Shown: positions 43,657 to 51,315 of the stretch, piece after piece
How positions within the stretch are numbered: position 1 is the first letter of the stretch
Layout of the letters: the number at the start of each line of letters is the position of its first letter
Notes under the pieces: model-generated
Databases searched by the model: none
The model's input: only the letters and a program-made list of their open reading frames with translations
Told to the model about the DNA's origin: nothing
Translations under genes and position numbers: made by a program
Origin: Methylophilus sp. 5
Lineage (GTDB): Bacteria; Pseudomonadota; Gammaproteobacteria; Burkholderiales; Methylophilaceae
Length of the DNA: 64,000 nt
Direction: 5' to 3'
Assembly (NCBI RefSeq): GCF_000515275.1
Contig: NZ_KI911560.1
Span: forward strand, 1,488,001-1,552,000

Positions 43657-44256
43657 TCAAATCATGTCTGCAGGTGTATCAATATCCTTTAAGATGCCCG
43701 CATCCTGGCATTCGAATCGTAAAATCTCGGCCTGATGCGCGCGCAAGACTGCCCGCGCGCCTTGGTCCCCTTCGACCAACAGTAATTCCGGAATCAGGTC
43801 GCGGCAAAATCCAACCGGGTGCCCGGGCTGGTTCTTATACATTGGTTGCACAATAGTTGCCTGCGTGAGTTGTTGTGCGACGCGCGCAATTGTGGCGGTC
43901 TGAATGTATGGCATATCTGCCAGCGCAATCACCAGTCCAGGCATGTGTGGAAAGTGTGTTTGTGCCGTCACAACACCTAATCTCAGGCTGTCCGACATCT
44001 GTTGATGTTGTTCTTCACATGTCACCACCTTAAACCCAAGTGACATGAGCTGGCTAGCGAGTGGCGACTCACTGCCACGTATCACCGCAATGCTGTTCGG
44101 CAGCGCCTGAATCAAGGTTTGCGCAGCACTCAGCGCCATCAATTGCCCATCAGCGAGTGGTTGTAGCAGTTTGTTCTGCGCGCCAAAGCGGCGCGAAAAG
44201 CCACCTGCCAGCAATAAGCCGACGACAGGTCGTTGTGCGGGGTCAGTAGGTGTCAT
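43657..44256 (-). CDS. mocA: MocA-like molybdenum cofactor cytidylyltransferase
   Basis: This 199-residue nucleotidyltransferase has the N-terminal GLLLAGGFSRRFGAQNKLLQPL nucleotide site and IALADMPYI, then NQPGHPVGF and GDQGARAVLR as in MobA/MocA-type proteins. MocA forms the cytosine dinucleotide form of the cofactor used by xanthine-oxidase-family enzymes, so this gene suits IorAB. It is convergent with xdhC (10 bp between stops). Confidence 0.88.
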   Translation of the reverse strand: MTPTDPAQRPVVGLLLAGGFSRRFGAQNKLLQPLADGQLMALSAAQTLIQALPNSIAVIRGSESPLASQLMSLGFKVVTCEEQHQQMSDSLRLGVVTAQTHFPHMPGLVIALADMPYIQTATIARVAQQLTQATIVQPMYKNQPGHPVGFCRDLIPELLLVEGDQGARAVLRAHQAEILRFECQDAGILKDIDTPADMI

Positions 44257-44350
44257 ATGTCTGTTATTGCATCGGTTGAACTTACGTGGTCAACAACTCA
44301 CTTCACTGGCGCGTTCATGTATGCTTGCCATACGCTTGTCTGGAGCAGCG

Positions 44351-45256
44351 ATGACTTTGCCTAAGCGTTTATATTACAGTGTGTTGCTGGGTTTTCTGAC
44401 TTTTCCTGCGTTGGTGTGGGCCGGTCTTGCGGCAGGCGACTATGAATTTGCTGTGACCGTGAACGGAGACCAGCGCCCCTATCTGGTCCATGTCCCCAAG
44501 CAGGCACAGGCTGGTCAAGCGTTGCCTATGGTGCTGGTGTTGCATGGCGGCCTGGGCAATAGGCAGGTGCAGGCAACCGAGCGCTTTTATCATCAGGTGT
44601 CAGCCGCAGAACAATATGGGTATATCGTGGTGTTCCCCAATGGCTACAGCCGTTTGCCGGGCGGCAAGTTTGCCACCTGGAACGCAGGCAGTTGTTGCGG
44701 CCCAGCGGTTAAAAAGCAAAGTGATGATGTGGCGGTGATTCGCCGCACGATTCAAGACATGCAGCAACGGGCCAACGTTGATGCCAACCGTATTTTTGTT
44801 GATGGCATGTCTAATGGCGGCATGATGGCCTACCGCTTGGCGTGTGAACTCTCTGACACAGTGAGTGCCATTGCCGCGGTTGCAGGCACAGACAATACCC
44901 AGCGTTGCCAGCCGACCAAGCCGGTGGCGATTTTGCATATTCATGCGCAAGATGATGATCATGTGCCGTTTAGTGGTGGCAAAGGCCAGCAGTCCATGGT
45001 CGATGTGAGCTTTGTGTCAGTGCCAGCGACGATACAAAAGTGGGTGCAGCTCAACCAAGCCAGTGCACAGGCGGAGCGCACCCTGGATGTCGTTGGCGCT
45101 TATTGTGAAGTCCATCGTGGCGGGTTGGCGCCAGTGCAACTGTGTGTGACCGAGACTGGAGGCCACTCCTGGCCGGGTGGCGGCAGTGCAGGCTCAGAGG
45201 CTATTGTCGCCAACGAGATGATCTGGCAATTTTTTGATGCCAATGGCCGCCACTAA
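44351..45256 (+). CDS. Secreted polyhydroxybutyrate-depolymerase-like esterase (LpqC family)
   Basis: This 301-residue alpha/beta-hydrolase has a signal peptide (YYSVLLGFLTFPALVWA). The nucleophile motif is VDGMSNGGMMAY (Ser in GMSNG); VLVLHGGLGN forms the oxyanion region, CCGPA a disulfide-like motif and TGGHSWPG the catalytic His. Homologues include PHB depolymerases and feruloyl esterases; the substrate is uncertain. ATG 44351 gives a normal signal peptide. Confidence 0.85.
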   Translation: MTLPKRLYYSVLLGFLTFPALVWAGLAAGDYEFAVTVNGDQRPYLVHVPKQAQAGQALPMVLVLHGGLGNRQVQATERFYHQVSAAEQYGYIVVFPNGYSRLPGGKFATWNAGSCCGPAVKKQSDDVAVIRRTIQDMQQRANVDANRIFVDGMSNGGMMAYRLACELSDTVSAIAAVAGTDNTQRCQPTKPVAILHIHAQDDDHVPFSGGKGQQSMVDVSFVSVPATIQKWVQLNQASAQAERTLDVVGAYCEVHRGGLAPVQLCVTETGGHSWPGGGSAGSEAIVANEMIWQFFDANGRH

Positions 45257-45274
45257 CGGCCACTGCCAACTTGG

Positions 45275-46066
45275 CTAAAAAGGAATGCTGTAGCCGACAT
45301 AGGCCATCGGCTGGATTCTGGTTTCGGTAATCGGGCTGTCATTTTGCTCTTTGCTCAGGCGGGTGATAAACGCGCCAAATAGCAATGAGTGGTCTTTAAA
45401 TGCAGGCATCATGCCGTTCACCCCAGCCTGCCATTCAACGCCGGAGCCTGCGCGATAAAAGGGGCGGTTGGCCGTCACTTCGCTCGTGCGCACACCAAAG
45501 TAGTAGTCGTTAAATTTTTGGCTGTTCCAGGTGGCGCCTACCACGCCATTTAAGCGTAGTTGTGGTGCGCGAATCAGGCTTTTAATGTATTGCAGCTGAA
45601 CTTGCTGGCCGTTACTGTTGCCGCTGGCGTCAGTCGTCCATTGTGCATTGATGGTGCCATAGTCGGTTTGCCAGCGTAGCAGCGGGCCGACAAAAATTGA
45701 AAAATCCCTGTCATGCATGCCACGGGTGCGGTCGCCTTTGCTGGCATCCCAGCCAAATTTGGCTTCGGCAGAGAGTCCAAAACGCAAGCGCTGGTCATCA
45801 CTGTCTAACAGCCAGGCACCTGCCTGCAAGGCATTGACAAAAAAACGGTCACCATAGTTGGCATTAACAATTGGCAACACCAGTGCCCGGTATTCGTCTG
45901 AGCCTGAGGTTCTGGGCAATACGCCTACGCCAATACCGTATAAGTTTTGTGCTCTGGGCACCGCTGTTTCGGTTTGGCGATCAACGCGTGACTCCGCGGC
46001 CACGGCTGCGCTAAATAATGAAATTGCAAGGCTGGCTGCCGTGCGGGAGAGAGTGTGCGTGATCAT
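45275..46066 (-). CDS. MipA/OmpV family outer-membrane protein
   Basis: This 263-residue barrel has a signal peptide (AISLFSAAVAAESRV). It carries the MipA/OmpV pattern: YGIGVGVLPRTSGSDEYRALVLPIVNANYGDRFF, a central GPLLRWQTDYG region and C-terminal YVGYSIPF ending in Phe. Such proteins scaffold murein machinery or act as small channels. The role here is unknown. It converges on the esterase gene with an 18-bp gap. Confidence 0.88.
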   Translation of the reverse strand: MITHTLSRTAASLAISLFSAAVAAESRVDRQTETAVPRAQNLYGIGVGVLPRTSGSDEYRALVLPIVNANYGDRFFVNALQAGAWLLDSDDQRLRFGLSAEAKFGWDASKGDRTRGMHDRDFSIFVGPLLRWQTDYGTINAQWTTDASGNSNGQQVQLQYIKSLIRAPQLRLNGVVGATWNSQKFNDYYFGVRTSEVTANRPFYRAGSGVEWQAGVNGMMPAFKDHSLLFGAFITRLSKEQNDSPITETRIQPMAYVGYSIPF

Positions 46067-46167
46067 GCGTGTGTATCCGTGATTATTATATGTTGTGATG
46101 CTTGGGCGGTGAGGGGCTTGATTAGTTCCGGCCGCCGAAGCGTAACATGCTTGGCGGCACCCTGTGG

Positions 46168-47184
46168 CTAGCTGCCCTGTTTTAATTTGAGAATCTGTTG
46201 TGTGACTTGTTCGCCCTGGTCTTTATCAATCGCACTGATGGCGGGCTGCAGTGATTGCAAGGTTGGCAGGTCTTTTTGCGTAAACGCCACGCGTGACAAT
46301 GCCAGCATGGCATCATAGTCACGCTGGTTCAGGTCATAAGCATGTTTTAGGTCTTGCTCGGCTTGCGCAAACTGTTGCAAGCCTTCTTCTGCCAGCCCTA
46401 AAAAATACCAGGCATCGGCCGAGGCCGGTTCCTGGCGTGCCCATTGGTCAGCAATCGTTTTGAGTGCTGGCCAGTCAGCGTTTTGATACGGAATCACCAC
46501 TTGCATAAAGTAGGGGCGCTGCTCCAGCGGCAACGCCCAAAATGGCACCTCATTGGTTTTGAGCGAGATCACTTCAGGCGCGTCCATCAACTCTTTGATC
46601 CACTCCACTGGCAGGCTGTAATAAAACGCCTGGTGCCCAGGGCTTTTGAAGGTAGTGAGTCCGATCAGGTTAAAGTGCTGGTCAAACAGTGCGCCACCGC
46701 TGGATCCCATTAAAAAAGCCGCATTCGTGCGCACGATCATGCTGCCATCATAAGGATAAATGCCCTTGATATTGCCATAAGACAGTTGCGGCACGGGCGC
46801 CGCCGCCGGAAAGCTCAAACTAAACACTTCTTCTTCGTATTGCAGCGTTTTGCTGTCGCGCATGGGGATGGGTTTAAATGGCAACGGATCAAACTTGAGC
46901 AAACAGACATCGCGTTTCCAGTTGGCTTTGAGGGCGATGGGTTGATAACCATCGCGAAACTTGGCGATATTGGCGCCGTTGCTATTGGCCACCACATGGC
47001 AATTGGTCGCCACATATTCGGGGCTCACCACCACGCCAGAGCCGCGGCCATTAGAGCCGCCAGGCATGTCGGTGGTCACCATCACAATCGAGTGACCGAG
47101 TTCCAGCGTCTCTACAATGCTAGGCTGCGCACGCACATGACTCACCCCCAACAAGATGATCGGCAATAGTAATAACTGTTTCAT
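46168..47184 (-). CDS. Secreted trypsin-like serine protease with C-terminal TPR-like region
   Basis: This 338-residue protein has a signal peptide (LLLLPIILLGVSHVRA) and a trypsin-fold domain: SGVVVSPEYVATNCHVVA (His), KRDVCLLKFD (Asp) and FLMGSSGGALFD (Ser). The C-terminal ~110 residues are helical, with TPR-like repeats (ADAWYFLGLAEEGLQQFAQAEQDLKHAYDL). It should cut periplasmic proteins. GGGAG precedes ATG 47184; the frame continues to 47304 without a fitting start. Confidence 0.85.
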   Translation of the reverse strand: MKQLLLLPIILLGVSHVRAQPSIVETLELGHSIVMVTTDMPGGSNGRGSGVVVSPEYVATNCHVVANSNGANIAKFRDGYQPIALKANWKRDVCLLKFDPLPFKPIPMRDSKTLQYEEEVFSLSFPAAAPVPQLSYGNIKGIYPYDGSMIVRTNAAFLMGSSGGALFDQHFNLIGLTTFKSPGHQAFYYSLPVEWIKELMDAPEVISLKTNEVPFWALPLEQRPYFMQVVIPYQNADWPALKTIADQWARQEPASADAWYFLGLAEEGLQQFAQAEQDLKHAYDLNQRDYDAMLALSRVAFTQKDLPTLQSLQPAISAIDKDQGEQVTQQILKLKQGS

Positions 47185-47392
47185 ACAGGCTCCCATGTTG
47201 ATAGGCCAGCGGCATCTTATTGATGCACGACTCAAGTTGTCTTCTGACCATCGTATCGCGTAAATGTTTTCTGTGATAGTTAATTTGTAGGCATTGTCTG
47301 ACAAGCGAATCGGCGCCTGCCTACTTATTTAGTCCGGCCTAACCCTCTATCATCACGGCTGAGATAGCCTGAGACGAAACTGAGTATTAAAT

Positions 47393-47761
47393 ATGCAACG
47401 AACCAAGTCCTATATGTTACCCAAGCTGATTTTTCTAAACATGCTTGCCCTGATGATGATTACCTTTGAGCACCAAGCCCCGGCTGACAATAATCCGTTG
47501 CTGAGCGCGGTACAGTCTGGTGAGGCGATGGCAGCAAAGCCTGACGCCACGCTGGCGGCTGTTGCCAGCGATTCACAGCCGCCAGCGGTTAAAGTCGCGG
47601 CGGCGGATGAAGAGAAACCGGTGACCATGAAAAAACCAGCGGTATATAAAAAACACGTGCCACAAAAGCACTCGGCGAGTAGGCCGCATGCCATCATGCT
47701 TAAAGCCAATTACACTGCCAATACGCCGCTGGGATGTTGCTTCCGCGGCAACCGCATCTAG
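47393..47761 (+). CDS. Small exported hypothetical protein
   Basis: This 122-residue protein has one hydrophobic stretch (PKLIFLNMLALMMITF) and then an Ala/Pro/Lys-rich low-complexity region (EEKPVTMKKPAVYKKHVPQKHS) ending in GCCFRGNRI. I recognise no family. A terminator follows, supporting an expressed gene. Function unknown. Confidence 0.5.
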   Translation: MQRTKSYMLPKLIFLNMLALMMITFEHQAPADNNPLLSAVQSGEAMAAKPDATLAAVASDSQPPAVKVAAADEEKPVTMKKPAVYKKHVPQKHSASRPHAIMLKANYTANTPLGCCFRGNRI

Positions 47762-47786
47762 TTGCAAGCGTTGTCACTTAAACATA

Positions 47787-47810
47787 AAGCCTCCTTGTGG
47801 AGGCTTTTTT
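47787..47810 (+). terminator. Rho-independent terminator
   Basis: AAGCCTCC-ttgt-GGAGGCTT followed by a T-run lies 26 bp after the preceding small gene and before the SbmA-like gene. Confidence 0.85.
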
Positions 47811-47893
47811 GTTGCAGGTCTTTTCAAGAGCCAATACACTGGCAGAAAATTGTCCTAAAAACCATCTAAAGAAAAATAGTCAAAGAAAGCGCT

Positions 47894-49120
47894 ATGTTTA
47901 AATCCTTTTTTCCTGATTCCCGCTGGTTCTGGCCTTCCGTCATTGTTTGGGCGGCTATTTGCTGCGGCGTCTGGTTTGAGTATTCAACGGCGATCGGTGC
48001 CATGGTTGGCTTATCTATGGCAGAAGAGCAGCCGGTGATCGGCCTCGGCCATTTTGTCACCGACTCATTCAAACTGTTTTATGGCTATTACGCCGTCAGT
48101 GTCGCCTTGTTTGCATTTGCCTGGTTTAAGCTCAAACCTAGCCGCTGGCAATGGTGGTCTATTGTCGGCTCGGCATTTATCCTGTTTTCTACTTATTACT
48201 CGGTGCAGGTATCTGTGGCGATTAATAACTGGCGCCGACCGTTCTTTGACGGCGTACAGGCTGCCTTGTCACCTAACTCCAAAGTGACCACTGCCGAGTT
48301 GTACACCTTGATGTTGCAGTTTGCCGAAATTGCTTTCGTGGCGATTTTTATTTACGTGATTACGCGCTTTTTTGTCAGCCATTATATTTTTCGCTGGCGT
48401 ACGGCCATGAACGATTTTTACACCAGCCAATGGCCACAGGTGCGCCGGATTGAAGGTGCCTCGCAACGGGTGCAGGAAGATACCATGCGCTTTGCCACCA
48501 TTATGGAAGGCTTGGGCGTGTCTATGGTGGAGGCGATTATGACACTGTTTGCATTCTTGCCTGTGCTGTGGAGTTTATCGGCTTATGTGAGTGAGTTGCC
48601 GCTGTTTGGTGCCGTGCCTGCGCCATTGTTTACCTCGGCGATTGCCTGGTCTATATTCGGGACTTTATTGCTGGCGTCAGTGGGGATTAAATTGCCGGGG
48701 CTGGAATTTAGAAATCAGCGCGTAGAAGCGGCTTACCGTAAAGAGCTGGTCTATGGCGAAGATAATGTCGAGCGCGCACAACCGGCAACGCTCAAGTCAC
48801 TGTTTATGGATGTACGTAAAAACTACTTCCGCCTTTATTTTCACTATATGTATTTCAACGTGGCGCGCAGCCTGTATTTGCAGGCAGATAATATTTTCGC
48901 CTACCTGATTCTGGTGCCGACCATTGCCGCCGGTCGCATTACTTTTGGTATTTTGCAGCAGATTCTGACCGCGTTTTCACAGGTGAGTAACTCGTTTCAA
49001 TATCTGGTGAACTCCTGGACCACCATTGTTGAACTGCTCTCGGTGTACAAACGGTTGACCGCATTTGAAGCGGCGATCAAAAATGAAGCCTTGCCAGAGA
49101 TCGAACAAACGGCTGCCTGA
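47894..49120 (+). CDS. sbmA: SbmA/BacA-like peptide transporter
   Basis: This 408-residue inner-membrane protein with about seven hydrophobic segments resembles SbmA/BacA: NNWRRPFFDGVQAAL, VITRFFVSHYIFRWRTAMNDFYTSQW, EGASQRVQEDTMRFA, and FQYLVNSWTTIVELLSVYKRL at the C-terminus. SbmA imports peptide antibiotics and BacA supports very-long-chain lipid and peptide uptake. No ATP-binding domain is present, so it belongs to the proton-driven SbmA branch, not the BacA/ABCD ABC type. The start is ATG 47894. Confidence 0.9.
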   Translation: MFKSFFPDSRWFWPSVIVWAAICCGVWFEYSTAIGAMVGLSMAEEQPVIGLGHFVTDSFKLFYGYYAVSVALFAFAWFKLKPSRWQWWSIVGSAFILFSTYYSVQVSVAINNWRRPFFDGVQAALSPNSKVTTAELYTLMLQFAEIAFVAIFIYVITRFFVSHYIFRWRTAMNDFYTSQWPQVRRIEGASQRVQEDTMRFATIMEGLGVSMVEAIMTLFAFLPVLWSLSAYVSELPLFGAVPAPLFTSAIAWSIFGTLLLASVGIKLPGLEFRNQRVEAAYRKELVYGEDNVERAQPATLKSLFMDVRKNYFRLYFHYMYFNVARSLYLQADNIFAYLILVPTIAAGRITFGILQQILTAFSQVSNSFQYLVNSWTTIVELLSVYKRLTAFEAAIKNEALPEIEQTAA

Positions 49121-49152
49121 TCAGCCACTTGCTAAAGCAACGGTGGCCAGCG

Positions 49153-51315
49153 TTATCTGGCCACCTGCTGAAAATGATCGAACTTGGGCTGCTGCTCCCG
49201 CATAAACTCAGCCAATGCCTCGTCCGACAACGGTCGGCTGTAATAGTATCCCTGCCCGACATCACAACCACTATGCAGTAAAAACCGATGCTGGTATTCG
49301 GTTTCTATGCCCTCGGCTGTGACTGACTTATGCAAACTTTTGCCCAGGTTAATCAGCGCCAGCAAAATGTTGCCGTTAGTGACGCTCTGCTCCAGGTCTT
49401 GCACAAAGGCCTTGTCGATTTTTAGTTCATCAATCGGGTAGTTTTTGAGGTAGGCCATGTTGGAGTAGCCAATGCCAAAGTCATCAATGGCAATGCATAC
49501 GCCCAGTCGCTTTAGTTGTTCCAGCGTGCGTGTGAACATCACTTCGTCTTTAAAGCGCGCATTTTCGGTGACTTCCAGCGTGATTAAATGTGGGGGCACC
49601 CGCTCTTGCCGTAATACACGCTGCACAGTTTCAACCAGGTTGCCACGCAAAAACTGAATCGGTGACACATTGACTGCAATCGGCACCATGTAGCCCCACT
49701 CGGTTTGCATGGATTTGATTTTTTGGCAGGCGGTTTGCAACACCCATTCACCAATCGCAAAAATGTGGCCGGTTTCTTCGGCCACCGGAATAAACTGGTC
49801 GGGCGGGATGAGCCCGCGCTCAGGGTGCTGCCAGCGGATGAGTGCTTCCAGCGCGCTGATATTGCCATGCTGCATATTGATTTGTGGCTGGTAATACAGC
49901 ATGAGCTCTTGCCGTTGCAGGGCATGGCCCAGGCCGTATTCAATTTCATTGCGCTCGCCCAGTTGCTGCGCCAAGGCGCCGCTAAACATTTGCACCTTGT
50001 TTTTGCCGGCATTTTTGGCACTGTAAAGCGCCGAGTCGGCGCAACTGAGCAGGGCATCTATTTCTTGGGCGTGGTCGGGGTAAATGCTGACGCCGACACT
50101 GCAGGTCATGTTAAACACATAATCACCAATCGCAATCGGCTGTGAAATAGCCTCCATCACGCGCGCCAGCAATGGCTCGGCATCTTCTGCCACCCGTAGC
50201 CCCGGGTAGAGCATGACAAACTCGTCGCCACCAAAGCGTACAATCGCATCAGTCGGCCGCGTACTCTGGATCAGCCGTTGTGCGACATTTTCCAGCAGTT
50301 TATCCCCGGCACGGTGGCCCAGCGTATCGTTAATCAGCTTAAAGTGGTCAAGGTCGATAAAGGCAATCGCAATCTTGTTTTGCGTTTTATCAGCCTCGGC
50401 AATCAGGCTCGCCAGTTTGCCACTAAACGCATGGCGGTTAAGCAGGCCGGTGAGGTTATCGGTGACGGCCAGTTGGCGAATCTGCAACTCATGATTTTTG
50501 CGGTCGGTAATATCTTCTACCGTGCCTTCGTAGTAAAGAATCTGGCCTTGCGGGTCAAACACGGCGTGGGCGTTTTCAGAGATCCAGATAGTTTCACCAT
50601 TGAGCCTGTACACCTCAGACTCAAAGTTAAGTACCCGGCCCTGTGCACGGATGGCAGTGGTAAATTCGCCACGCCTGCTTTCAGCCACATAGAGTTGGGT
50701 GCTGATATTGTTAAGGTCGCTAATCAGGGCTTCTGGCGACACATAGCCGTACAGTTTGGCCAACGCCGGGTTGGCATTGAGGTAGGTGCCAGACTCGGTG
50801 GTCTGAAACATGCCCAAGGTTGAATTTTCGAACATGGAGCGATATTTTTGCTCGGTGCTAAATAGCTCGTGCTCTATGCGTTTGCGGCAGCTGATGTCCT
50901 GGATAATGCCTTCCAGTGCAACTGGTTTGCCATCATGATCAAGCACAGCGCTGCCACGCTCAGCCACCCAGGTGATGTCGCCATTAGCACGCACAATACG
51001 ATACTCGAGCTCAAAGCGTTCGCCTTTGTGAATGGCGGCATCAATCATGGTGCGTGCTTTTTCTCTATCATCCGGGTGCGTAATGGTTTCGTAAGAGGTG
51101 GTTTTGTTGAGCAGCAAGTCTGGCGCCGGGTAGCCGGTGAGGGCTTCGCAACCCTTGCTCACATAAATCATGGTCCAGTTGCTGTCATACAGGCAGCGGT
51201 AAATCATGCCATCCAGATTATCCAGCAGCGTATCCAGCAATCGCTGTTGCTGTGCGGTGAGTAAGGAGTCCATGATGTCATTTTGCATGATGTCGAGCAT
51301 CGTCTGACTATTCAT
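49153..51315 (-). CDS. PAS-GGDEF-EAL cyclic-di-GMP protein
   Basis: This 720-residue protein has two PAS modules (residues ~25-155 and ~155-285; NWTMIYVSKGCEALTGYPAP and TTESGTYLNANPALAKLYGY), a canonical GGDEF (VRFGGDEFVMLY) and a canonical EAL (EALIRWQHP, NVSPIQF, EVTENARF, DDFGIGYSNM, LKIDKAF, TAEGIETE). It may both make and break c-di-GMP. Its ATG (51315) shares a base with the TGA of the upstream CheW-domain gene (TGATG), so it is translationally coupled to it. Confidence 0.92.
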   Translation of the reverse strand: MNSQTMLDIMQNDIMDSLLTAQQQRLLDTLLDNLDGMIYRCLYDSNWTMIYVSKGCEALTGYPAPDLLLNKTTSYETITHPDDREKARTMIDAAIHKGERFELEYRIVRANGDITWVAERGSAVLDHDGKPVALEGIIQDISCRKRIEHELFSTEQKYRSMFENSTLGMFQTTESGTYLNANPALAKLYGYVSPEALISDLNNISTQLYVAESRRGEFTTAIRAQGRVLNFESEVYRLNGETIWISENAHAVFDPQGQILYYEGTVEDITDRKNHELQIRQLAVTDNLTGLLNRHAFSGKLASLIAEADKTQNKIAIAFIDLDHFKLINDTLGHRAGDKLLENVAQRLIQSTRPTDAIVRFGGDEFVMLYPGLRVAEDAEPLLARVMEAISQPIAIGDYVFNMTCSVGVSIYPDHAQEIDALLSCADSALYSAKNAGKNKVQMFSGALAQQLGERNEIEYGLGHALQRQELMLYYQPQINMQHGNISALEALIRWQHPERGLIPPDQFIPVAEETGHIFAIGEWVLQTACQKIKSMQTEWGYMVPIAVNVSPIQFLRGNLVETVQRVLRQERVPPHLITLEVTENARFKDEVMFTRTLEQLKRLGVCIAIDDFGIGYSNMAYLKNYPIDELKIDKAFVQDLEQSVTNGNILLALINLGKSLHKSVTAEGIETEYQHRFLLHSGCDVGQGYYYSRPLSDEALAEFMREQQPKFDHFQQVAR

